A DNA stretch of 26,641 bases, from assembly GCA_902468695.1 (NCBI GenBank), contig CABQZS010000112.1, forward strand, positions 1 through 26,641, read 5' to 3'. A model generated the notes under the pieces. That model did not search any database and was not told the origin of the DNA. It saw only the letters and a program-made list of their open reading frames with translations. The position numbers and the translations under genes are program-made. Shown in pieces: positions 6,288-12,991 of this stretch. This stretch comes from an uncultured Collinsella sp. Its GTDB lineage: Bacteria; Actinomycetota; Coriobacteriia; Coriobacteriales; Coriobacteriaceae. Numbering within the stretch: the first letter of the stretch is position 1; each line of letters starts with the position of its first letter.

Positions 6288-7895
6288 ATGATGCAAAAGA
6301 TACAACGTTTCGGCGGTGCAATGTACACGCCTGCAATTCTTTTCGCATTTTCCGGAATCGTCGTCGGCCTGGGTACGTTGTTTACCACCGAGGCGATCTT
6401 TGGCGAGATGGCCACAGCGGGTCATCTTTGGTTTGATTGCTGGAATGTGCTGCTCCAGGGTGGTTGGACGCTCTTTAACCAGATGCCGTTGCTGTTTTGC
6501 GTAGCGCTGCCAATCTCGCTCGCGAACAAGCAGAACGCTCGCTGCTGCATGGAGGCTTTGGCCATCTACCTTACCTTCAACTACTTTGTAAGCACAATCT
6601 TGGGGCAGTGGGGCCCTGTCTTTGGAGTCGACTACTCTGTCGAGGCGGGCAGCGGTACTGGTCTTGCCACTATCGCAAGCATCAAAACGCTTGATATGGG
6701 CATCATGGGCGCGCTTATCATTTCTGGTATCGCCACGATGCTTCACAACAAGTACTTCGACACCGAACTTCCTGAGTGGCTGGGCGTGTTCTCGGGCTCC
6801 GTGTTCATTTATATGATCGGTTTCTTCGTTATGGTTCCGGTCGCTCTTATCGCCTGCCTGGTGTGGCCGCATGTTCAGGCTGCTATCTCCGCCTTCCAGG
6901 GATTCATCCGTTCCGCCGGTACGTTTGGCGTGGGCGTCTTTGCTTTCTTCGAGCGCGTGCTGATTCCTACAGGCCTGCACCACTTTATCTATACGCCGTT
7001 CTATTACGACAACGCGGCGGTCAACGGCGGCATCTTTGCTGCTTGGGCCAACATCCTGCCCCAACTGGCTGCCGATCCGAGCATTGCTCTTAAGGATGCC
7101 GCACCCTGGGCTGCCTATACCTGCCCTGGTTGGACTAAGGTCTTCGGCTCGCTTGGCGTCGCCATTGCGTTTTATATGACCGCCAAACCCGAGCGCAAGC
7201 AGCGCGTCAAGGCTCTGCTCATTCCCGTCACCCTTACCGCTATGCTTTGCGGTATCACCGAGCCGCTTGACTTCACCTTCCTGTTCATCGCGCCCGGCCT
7301 GTTCGTCGTCCACTGCGTGCTCGGAGCGCTCGGCTGCATGGCTCAAAACCTCCTTGGCGTCGTGGGCATCTTCGACGGCGGCATCATCTCGATGCTCTCG
7401 TGGGACTGGCTGCCCCTTTGGGCCGCACACGGTCTGCAGTACGCCATCTCCATCCTTATCGGTCTGTGCTTTACCGCTCTTTGGGTCGTGGTCTTCCGTT
7501 TCTTGATCGTCAAGTTCGACTTTAAGACCCCCGGTCGCGAGGATGACGATGTTGAGGTCGAGCTCAAGTCCAAGGCCGACTACAAGCAAAAGCAGAGCGG
7601 TGCTGCTGGCAAATCGGGCGCCCAGAGTAAAGATGATGAGCGCTTGGTGCTTGCCGAGAACATCCTCGATCTGCTCGGTGGCACGGATAACATCATCGAT
7701 GTAACTAACTGCGCTACCCGTCTGCGCGTTAACGTCAAGGACAAGAGCGTCGTTGCACCCGAGGCTTCCTTCAAGGCGATCGGTACGCATGGTTTGGTGG
7801 TCCAAGGTCAGTCAATCCAGGTCATCATCGGCCTTACCGTCCCGCAGGTTCGCGAGAAGTTCGAGAGCCTTCTGAAGTTCGAGAGCCTTCTGTAA
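6288..7895 (+). CDS. aglA: PTS alpha-glucoside transporter, EIICB component
   Basis: About 535 residues from the ATG at 6288 (a second ATG is at 6291). This start is chosen because GAGGGGG at 6271-6277 precedes it and because the N-terminus IQRFGGAMYTPAILF matches the AglA/GlvC type; the open frame upstream has no family similarity. Residues about 1-430 form the multi-span EIIC sugar channel, including GITEPLDFTFLF. An acidic/Lys-rich linker leads to a C-terminal EIIB domain with the phospho-accepting Cys (about C475) in TNCATRLRV. No EIIA domain is fused, so phosphate must come from a separate EIIA-Glc-like protein. It imports and phosphorylates an alpha-glucoside at the membrane for the GH4 enzyme encoded next. 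The extreme C-terminus is a tandem duplication (KFESLLKFESLL). Confidence 0.88.
   Translation: MMQKIQRFGGAMYTPAILFAFSGIVVGLGTLFTTEAIFGEMATAGHLWFDCWNVLLQGGWTLFNQMPLLFCVALPISLANKQNARCCMEALAIYLTFNYFVSTILGQWGPVFGVDYSVEAGSGTGLATIASIKTLDMGIMGALIISGIATMLHNKYFDTELPEWLGVFSGSVFIYMIGFFVMVPVALIACLVWPHVQAAISAFQGFIRSAGTFGVGVFAFFERVLIPTGLHHFIYTPFYYDNAAVNGGIFAAWANILPQLAADPSIALKDAAPWAAYTCPGWTKVFGSLGVAIAFYMTAKPERKQRVKALLIPVTLTAMLCGITEPLDFTFLFIAPGLFVVHCVLGALGCMAQNLLGVVGIFDGGIISMLSWDWLPLWAAHGLQYAISILIGLCFTALWVVVFRFLIVKFDFKTPGREDDDVEVELKSKADYKQKQSGAAGKSGAQSKDDERLVLAENILDLLGGTDNIIDVTNCATRLRVNVKDKSVVAPEASFKAIGTHGLVVQGQSIQVIIGLTVPQVREKFESLLKFESLL
7857..7892 (+). repeat. Perfect 18-bp tandem duplication at the 3' end of the EIICB gene
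   Basis: AAGTTCGAGAGCCTTCTG occurs at 7857-7874 and again at 7875-7892, immediately before the TAA stop. It adds one in-frame copy of KFESLL to the protein. A perfect duplication suggests a recent slippage event. Confidence 0.9.
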
Positions 7896-7913
7896 ACCAT
7901 CGTCCATCGAAAC

Positions 7914-7952
7914 AATCGGCCTTGCGAGCCGGTATGCACCGCAAGGCCGATT
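7914..7952 (+). other. Intercistronic hairpin between EIICB and GH4 genes
   Basis: A perfect 13-bp inverted repeat, AATCGGCCTTGCG (7914-7926) and CGCAAGGCCGATT (7940-7952), has a 13-nt loop. The following sequence is A-rich and has no T-tract, so it is not a standard terminator on the plus strand. It may protect or process the mRNA and set different levels for the two genes. Confidence 0.7.
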
Positions 7953-8050
7953 CTAGAGATAAAAAACTCCACTTCTAGGTAACAATTCCAAACCGCGCAA
8001 GGCCGCGTGCGGGGACGGATTGAGCAAGCGGCCAGAATGAGGAGGACATC

Positions 8051-9394
8051 ATGTCCAAGAAGAACTATGCCGTGACCATTGCCGGCGGTGGCTCCACCTT
8101 TACTCCGGGCATCGCCCTGATGCTGCTTGAGGAGCGCGATCGCTTCCCGGTCAACAAGGTGACCTTCTATGACAACAACGCCGAGCGCCAGGAGATCGTT
8201 GCCAAGGCCTGCGAGATCTACTTCCACGAGAACGCTCCCGAGGTTGAGTTCAACTACACCACCGACCCCGAAACCGCTTTTACCGGTACTGACTTCGTCC
8301 TTGCTCACATCCGCGTGGGTCTCTACGCTATGCGCGAGCTCGACGAGAAGATCCCCCTCAAGTACGGCTGCGTTGGTCAGGAGACCTGCGGCGCTGGCGG
8401 CATCGCCTACGGTATGCGCTCCATCGGCGGTGTCATCGAGATCCTGGACTACATGGAGAAGTACAGCCCCAACGCCTGGATGCTCAACTACTCCAACCCC
8501 GCGGCCATCGTCGCCGAGGCCTGCCGCGTGCTGCGCCCCAACAGCCGCATCATCAACATCTGCGACATGCCGATCGACCTCATGGATAAGATGAGCCGTA
8601 TGTGCGGCATCAAGGATCGTCGCGAGCTGCAGTACAGCTACTACGGCCTCAACCACTTTGGTTGGTGGAGCAAGATCTACGACAAGGAGGGTAACGACCT
8701 CATGCCGCAGATCAAGGAGCACATGGCAAAGAACGGCTACTTGGACGGCATTGAGCACGAGGCCGGTAAGGAGCAGCACGTCGAGGAGAGCTGGATTCAC
8801 ACCTTCGGCAAGGCCAAGGATGTCTATGCTGTCGATCCCGAGACGATTCCCAACACCTACCTCAAGTACTACCTGTATCCGGACTATGTTGTCGAGACGT
8901 CCGACCCCAACTACACTCGCGCCAATGAGGTTATGGACGGCCGCGAGAAGAAGGTCTTTGGCGCTTGCCGCGACATCATCGCCAAGGGTACTGCCAAGGA
9001 CGGCGGCTTTGAGCCCGACGTACACGCCAACTACATCGTCGACCTTGCCTGCGCACTGGCCGAGAATACGCTCGAGCGCTTCCTGCTGATCGTCCCCAAC
9101 GATGGCGCTGTGCCCAACTTCGACCCGACGGCCATGGTCGAGGTGCCTTGCATCGTCGGTTCCAACGGCTTTGAGAAGATCTGCCAGGGCCCGATTCCGC
9201 AGTTCCAGAAGGGCCTGATGGAGCAGCAGGTTTCCGTCGAGAAGCTCGTTGTCCAGGCTTGGGTCGAGGGCAGCTACCAGAAGCTCTGGCAGGCACTCAC
9301 GCTCTCCAAGACCATTCCTTCGGCGAGCGTTGCTAAGCAGATCCTGGACGAGCTCATCGAGGCCAACAAGGATTTCTGGCCCGAGCTTAAGTAA
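8051..9394 (+). CDS. aglB: 6-phospho-alpha-glucosidase, glycoside hydrolase family 4
   Basis: A 447-residue GH4 enzyme; the family needs NAD and a divalent metal (usually Mn2+) and works by a redox elimination mechanism. The NAD-binding N-terminus reads TIAGGGSTFTPG (9-20). CDMP at 171-174 is the sequence typical of phospho-alpha-glucosidases such as GlvA. The metal/catalytic region includes C171, D172, N201-H202 (GLNHFG) and E111 (GQETCGAGG). A strong GAGGAGG ribosome binding site precedes the ATG at 8051. It would hydrolyse the 6-phosphorylated alpha-glucoside delivered by the PTS to glucose-6-phosphate and an aglycone sugar. A maltose-, trehalulose- or maltitol-type substrate is possible; the sequence does not decide. 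Confidence 0.92.
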   Translation: MSKKNYAVTIAGGGSTFTPGIALMLLEERDRFPVNKVTFYDNNAERQEIVAKACEIYFHENAPEVEFNYTTDPETAFTGTDFVLAHIRVGLYAMRELDEKIPLKYGCVGQETCGAGGIAYGMRSIGGVIEILDYMEKYSPNAWMLNYSNPAAIVAEACRVLRPNSRIINICDMPIDLMDKMSRMCGIKDRRELQYSYYGLNHFGWWSKIYDKEGNDLMPQIKEHMAKNGYLDGIEHEAGKEQHVEESWIHTFGKAKDVYAVDPETIPNTYLKYYLYPDYVVETSDPNYTRANEVMDGREKKVFGACRDIIAKGTAKDGGFEPDVHANYIVDLACALAENTLERFLLIVPNDGAVPNFDPTAMVEVPCIVGSNGFEKICQGPIPQFQKGLMEQQVSVEKLVVQAWVEGSYQKLWQALTLSKTIPSASVAKQILDELIEANKDFWPELK

Positions 9395-9434
9395 GGACTA
9401 CTGTCTCGAACTCTCACGCATCTCTGCTTCATTT

Positions 9435-9478
9435 GCGCCGCCGCGGTGTCCGGATTCGCCCGGATGCTGCGGCGGCGC
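9435..9478. other. Strong GC hairpin between the GH4 gene and ychF
   Basis: GCGCCGCCGC (9435-9444) and GCGGCGGCGC (9469-9478) are a perfect inverted repeat with an inner TCCGG/CCGGA pairing. No T-run follows. It lies 40 nt after the GH4 stop and directly abuts the TATACT candidate -10 of ychF, so it may act as a mRNA end-stabiliser or weak terminator. Confidence 0.65.
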
Positions 9479-9484
9479 TATACT
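9479..9484 (+). promoter_or_regulatory. Candidate -10 box for ychF
   Basis: TATACT matches the sigma-70 -10 consensus in five of six positions and lies 37 nt upstream of the ychF start. The -35 is weak (TTCGCC at 9455-9460, 18-nt spacer) and lies inside the hairpin. Confidence 0.4.
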
Positions 9485-9521
9485 TATACGGTTTGAAGTA
9501 CCTGTACCAAAAGGAGCTGTC

Positions 9522-10598
9522 GTGTCCCTTTCCATCGGTATCGTGGGCCTGCCCAACGTGGGCAAGTCGACGCTGTTCACCGCGCTTACCAAAAAGACCG
9601 GCCTTGCCGCCAACTACCCGTTCGCCACGATCGACCCCAACGTGGGTATCGTCGATGTCCCCGATAGCCGCTTGCAAAAGCTCGCTGACATCGTTAACCC
9701 GGGTCGCATTGTGCCGGCGACGGTCGAGTTTGTCGACATCGCAGGTCTGGTGAAGGGCGCTAACGAGGGCGAGGGCCTGGGCAACCAGTTCTTGGCCAAC
9801 ATTCGCGAGACCGATGCCATCTGCGAGGTCGTGCGCTACTTTAAGGACCCCAACGTCATGCGTGAGGTGGGCCGCACGGGCGAGTTCGTTGATCCTGCCG
9901 GCGATGCCGACACCATCATGACCGAGCTCATCCTGGCCGATATGGGCACGCTCGAGAAGCAGCTGCCTAAGCTCGAGAAGGAGGCCAAGCGCGACAAGGA
10001 GCTCATGCCCAAGTTTGAGGTCGCCAAGCGCCTGCTTGCCTGGCTCAACGAAGGCAAGCGCGCCGCGTCTATGGAGATGACCGACGAGGAGCGTGCCGCT
10101 GCCAAGGGCCTGTTCCTGCTCACCATGAAGCCCATCCTGTATGTGGCCAACGTGGACGAGGATATGCTCAACGACGACCTGGCGCCCATCGATGGCGTCA
10201 AGCCGCTGCCCATCTGCGCCAAGATTGAGGCCGAGCTTTCCGAGCTCGATCCCGAGGACGCCGCCGACTACCTGGAGAGCCTGGGCCTGGAGCAGCCCGG
10301 TCTGGACGTGCTCGCGCAGGCAGCCTACAAGCTGCTCGGCCTGCAGTCGTTCTTTACGGCTGGCGAGATGGAGGTCAAGGCCTGGACGGTTCGCCAGGGC
10401 GCGACTGCCCCGCAGGCTGCCGGCGTTATCCACACCGACTTTGAGCGCGGCTTTATTAAGGCCGAGGTCATTGGCTATGACGACTACATCGAGCTCGGCG
10501 GCGAGCAGGGCGCCAAGGCCGCCGGCAAGCTGCGTATTGAGGGCAAGGACTATGTCATGGCCGATGGCGACGTCGTGCACTTCCGCTTTAACGTGTAA
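9522..10598 (+). CDS. ychF: Ribosome-associated ATPase/GTPase YchF (OLA1 family)
   Basis: A 358-residue protein (E. coli YchF has 363). The start is the GTG at 9522, preceded by AAGGAG and giving the canonical N-terminus SLSIGIVGLPNVGKST; the frame is open far upstream but that part overlaps the GH4 gene. The P-loop is at residues 9-16, and YPFATIDPNVGIV and DIAGLVKGA follow as switch regions. The usual NKxD specificity motif is replaced by NVDE (ANVDED), the hallmark of OLA1/YchF proteins that prefer ATP. The C-terminal TGS-type domain (FFTAGEMEVKAWTV) ends in MADGDVVHFRFNV. It binds ribosomes and influences stress responses. The small membrane protein gene follows 11 nt later, probably co-transcribed. 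Confidence 0.96.
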   Translation: MSLSIGIVGLPNVGKSTLFTALTKKTGLAANYPFATIDPNVGIVDVPDSRLQKLADIVNPGRIVPATVEFVDIAGLVKGANEGEGLGNQFLANIRETDAICEVVRYFKDPNVMREVGRTGEFVDPAGDADTIMTELILADMGTLEKQLPKLEKEAKRDKELMPKFEVAKRLLAWLNEGKRAASMEMTDEERAAAKGLFLLTMKPILYVANVDEDMLNDDLAPIDGVKPLPICAKIEAELSELDPEDAADYLESLGLEQPGLDVLAQAAYKLLGLQSFFTAGEMEVKAWTVRQGATAPQAAGVIHTDFERGFIKAEVIGYDDYIELGGEQGAKAAGKLRIEGKDYVMADGDVVHFRFNV

Positions 10599-10609
10599 GG
10601 ACGACGCAT

Positions 10610-10993
10610 ATGTTTAAATATGGCAAAAAAGCTGGCTACATGGGTATTGCGCTGCTCGTACTTGCGGTGATTCCGCTGGTGGTCGCAGCGTGTGTTATCC
10701 CCAACATTGGTCCCGAGGTGGCAACGAAGTTTAACGCCGCCGGCGAGGTGACGCGCTGGGGCAAGAGCTACGAGTTGCTGGCGCTGCCGGTGCTCAACCT
10801 GCTGCTGAGCGTAGCGACGTACTTTACGGCGGGACGCCAGGCTAAAAACAATGATGACTCCGCCGCCATGGCGCGCATCGTGTGCGAACGCTACCTGCGC
10901 AACGGTTGCATCACGGGTGTGTTCCTCAACGTGATCAACGTTTACTTTATGTACTCGGCGATTACCGGAACGGGCTTTGGCTTTGGTTTCTAG
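10610..10993 (+). CDS. Small DUF1648-like membrane protein
   Basis: A 127-residue protein with hydrophobic segments near 11-32, 55-77 and 98-117. The stretch KFNAAGEVTRWGKSYELLALPVL fits the DUF1648 signature (a short F-N-xx-G-xxxxW motif between helices) seen in SdpI-like and other membrane proteins. AAGGA overlapping the ychF stop codon provides the ribosome binding site, and the gap to ychF is 11 nt, so the two are probably one operon. Its function is unknown. The C-terminus is unusually Gly/Phe-rich (GTGFGFGF). A hairpin followed by TTTT at 11041-11094 may end the transcript. Confidence 0.72.
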   Translation: MFKYGKKAGYMGIALLVLAVIPLVVAACVIPNIGPEVATKFNAAGEVTRWGKSYELLALPVLNLLLSVATYFTAGRQAKNNDDSAAMARIVCERYLRNGCITGVFLNVINVYFMYSAITGTGFGFGF

Positions 10994-11002
10994 CTTGTCC
11001 TT

Positions 11003-11392
11003 TTAGGCAACGAGCCTGCAAGCATATTCGATGGCTGCTGCGAGGCCGCCGCTCGATCGTGGTTTAAAGACCATGTCGGCGGCGGCCTCGTTTTCGTATC
11101 CGGCGCCGCGAAGGGCGAGTGCGATACCGGCTTCCAAGAGAAGAGGCAGGCCGCGCTGGCTGGTTGCGATTACGGCAGCCTGATTGAGTGAGCAGCTGTG
11201 CGCTTGGCATCGGATGGCAAGTTCACCTTGCGCCGGGCAAGGGACCAGAACGGCGGCGACGCGACTTGATAGCAATGCAAATGCTGTGCGCTCATCGGGC
11301 GAAAGGCATTCTGCTTCAACGACGACGAGCTTGGGCGGTGCGCTGTTTGTGCGAGGCGTGGCTCGGTACATGCGGACCGAAGAACCCGACAT
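11003..11392 (-). CDS. Unknown protein, HAD-like C-terminal flavour, divergent from XRE regulator
   Basis: A 129-residue protein from the ATG at 11392, chosen because AGGAG lies about 7 nt upstream; further in-frame starts upstream have no such site. I do not recognise the family with confidence. The last 50 residues (LLLEAGIALALRGAGYENEAAADMVFKPRSSGGLAAAIEYA) recall the C-terminus of Cof-type HAD phosphatases, where a bound regulator-like segment ends in a GG-A-A-I-E motif. The catalytic DxD motif is absent, so it would be a degenerate or partial domain. It diverges from an XRE regulator gene, with a 24-bp palindrome between them, and is probably regulated by it. The 3' part overlaps a plus-strand terminator-like hairpin. 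Confidence 0.55.
   Translation of the reverse strand: MSGSSVRMYRATPRTNSAPPKLVVVEAECLSPDERTAFALLSSRVAAVLVPCPAQGELAIRCQAHSCSLNQAAVIATSQRGLPLLLEAGIALALRGAGYENEAAADMVFKPRSSGGLAAAIEYACRLVA
11041..11094 (+). terminator. Terminator-like hairpin inside the antisense gene
   Basis: CGAGGCCGCCGC (11041-11052) and GCGGCGGCCTCG (11079-11090) form a perfect 12-bp stem, followed by TTTT. It lies 48 nt after the DUF1648 gene and overlaps the 3' end of the minus-strand coding region. The 26-nt loop is long, so termination is plausible but unproven. Confidence 0.55.
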
Positions 11393-11416
11393 AGAAAACT
11401 CCTGTGTATTCGGCAA

Positions 11417-11440
11417 AACGTAAACTATAGTTTACGTTTA
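11417..11440. promoter_or_regulatory. Perfect 24-bp palindromic operator between divergent genes
   Basis: The 24 bp consist of AAACGTAAACTA followed by its exact reverse complement. It lies in the 76-bp gap between the minus-strand gene and the XRE regulator gene. TATAGT, a -10-like hexamer, occurs on both strands within it, so a protein bound here could shut both promoters. The XRE protein is the obvious candidate for binding. Confidence 0.8.
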
Positions 11441-11468
11441 TGTTCGGCTCCATTTCAAACTCGGCTGC

Positions 11469-11687
11469 ATGGACGAACGTGCGAAACAGATTCTTGGCAG
11501 GCGGGTCGAAGCGACACGCAGGGACCTTGGTATCTCCAAGGTTGATTTTTGTGTGGCAACAGGAATCAGCCGACCCTACCTCGACCGAATCGAAGGTGGG
11601 ACGGCAAATTTCACGCTCAAGGTTCTATTTAAGATCGCGCCTGCACTCGGCATGACGGTGTCAGAGCTTCTCGAGGGCATCGAATAG
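11469..11687 (+). CDS. XRE-family HTH regulator
   Basis: A 72-residue single-domain protein. The Cro/CI-type helix-turn-helix is complete: GISKVDFCVATGISRPYLDRIEGG at about 21-44, with the DNA-recognition helix near SRPYLDRIE, then the closing helices VLFKIAPALGMTVSELL. The ATG at 11469 gives the best fit; no clear Shine-Dalgarno sequence precedes it. It lies 28 bp from the 24-bp palindrome and diverges from the unknown 129-residue gene, as in small autoregulated repressor or toxin-antitoxin-type pairs. It converges with ansA, leaving a 22-bp gap and no visible terminator. Confidence 0.88.
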   Translation: MDERAKQILGRRVEATRRDLGISKVDFCVATGISRPYLDRIEGGTANFTLKVLFKIAPALGMTVSELLEGIE

Positions 11688-11709
11688 GGGATACCCGTCG
11701 ACAACTGAA

Positions 11710-12723
11710 TTACGCCATCGGGATGCGGTCGTGGTTGACTTGGCTGTAGAACAGGCGCTGAATCTCGGCGGCATCGCGTGACTGGCCGAGTGCCCACATG
11801 GTCTTGGCCACGAGCGTCTCGGTGGTCATGTCATCGCCGCGCAGGATGCCCGGATGATCGGCGTAAGCGCGGCCGACCTCATAAACGCCCAAATCGAGGC
11901 CCTCTTCGGGGACCTGCGTGGTCATAACGACGGTGCGGCCCGAATCGACCCAGCGGAAAATTGCCTCCTGGAATGACTCGCCGGACTCGCCAAATTCGGG
12001 AATACCGCCAATGCCAAAGGTCTCCAGGATTACAGCATCGTAGCTATCGGCAAGGGCGTCGAGGATGCCCGGGTTTACGCCGGGCGTAAGCTTGAGTACA
12101 AATACGCGCGGGTCGATGCTGTCGTAGAAACGCACCGGGTTTTCGCCCTGATGCGTGCCGTGAAGCCCGTTGCGCACGATGCGGTCGTTGCGGATGTAGG
12201 CAATGGGTGGATAGTTGACGCTAATGAACGCGTTAAAGCTCATGGTGCGCTGCTTGCGAGCGCGCGTGCCGGCAATGGCCACGCCGCCAAACACGATCGA
12301 CACATCGTGCGAGTGCTCGTCGAGCGCATAGAGCAGGCTCTGGTACAGATTGAGCTTGGCGTCGGTAAAGGGGTTGCCCATGGGCTTTTGCGAGCCGGTG
12401 AGCACGATGGGCTTGGGGCTGTCCTGAATCAGATATGAAAGTGCTGCCGCGGTGTAGCTCATGGTGTCGGTGCCGTGCAGGACTACGAAGCCGTCGTGGT
12501 CGGCATAGCCTTCGACGATGACGTCGCGGATGCGCATCCAGTCGCTCGGGCGCATATTGGTGCTGTCGATGTTCATGGGCTGCACGACGTCGAGCTCGCA
12601 GAGCCCCGAGATCTCGGGGACGCTCTGGGCGAGCTCCTCACCGGTCAGGGCGGGGGAGAGGCCGTTGCCGTCCTCGGTCGATGCGATGGTGCCGCCCGTG
12701 GCGATGAGAAGGATGCGCTTCAT
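11710..12723 (-). CDS. ansA: L-asparaginase, type I (cytoplasmic)
   Basis: A 337-residue asparaginase that converts asparagine to aspartate and ammonia. The first active-site motif is ATGGTIAST (8-16) with T12 as probable nucleophile; the second is VLHGTDTM (81-88) with T85 and D86. VLTGSQKPMG (107-116) follows as in AnsA proteins. There is no signal peptide, so it is the cytoplasmic type. The start at 12723 is chosen because TAGGAA precedes it and the N-terminus KRILLIATGG is canonical; the longer frame upstream adds 24 unrelated residues. It is divergent from guaA and converges with the XRE gene. Confidence 0.93.
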   Translation of the reverse strand: MKRILLIATGGTIASTEDGNGLSPALTGEELAQSVPEISGLCELDVVQPMNIDSTNMRPSDWMRIRDVIVEGYADHDGFVVLHGTDTMSYTAAALSYLIQDSPKPIVLTGSQKPMGNPFTDAKLNLYQSLLYALDEHSHDVSIVFGGVAIAGTRARKQRTMSFNAFISVNYPPIAYIRNDRIVRNGLHGTHQGENPVRFYDSIDPRVFVLKLTPGVNPGILDALADSYDAVILETFGIGGIPEFGESGESFQEAIFRWVDSGRTVVMTTQVPEEGLDLGVYEVGRAYADHPGILRGDDMTTETLVAKTMWALGQSRDAAEIQRLFYSQVNHDRIPMA

Positions 12724-12991
12724 GCTGGTATTCCTATCGTATTTGCCGCCGCAGAGGCGGAGTCGTTCGGCAGTATTGTGGCACAGGGCGTCCAATGTTC
12801 AAACGTATTACATCATCCGTAACGTTTGGTAACACTTCAATTGCCGTCAAATAGGGGCCCAGGTCGTGCGTTTGCCGTGCGCTGATGGCTGCGAGGGACG
12901 AGAAACCCCATATAACGTGTACACTATGAAGGCTATTTTCGTTTATTCGCGCGGGCGGGCACCGGCTCCCCGCCAACAAGAGGGGGATACC
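12724..12991. other. Divergent intergenic region between ansA and guaA
   Basis: The 268 bp hold the promoters of both genes. No gene was found. TTACCA-16-TAATAC on the minus strand is a weak ansA promoter candidate. GTGTACAC (12917-12924) is a small palindrome overlapping a TACACT -10-like hexamer on the guaA side. I see no convincing purine riboswitch. AGAGGGGG at 12980-12987 is the guaA ribosome binding site. Confidence 0.4.

Noticed and set aside
12724..12991. Purine riboswitch upstream of guaA
   Set aside because: The conserved core of the purine riboswitch was not seen in this region.
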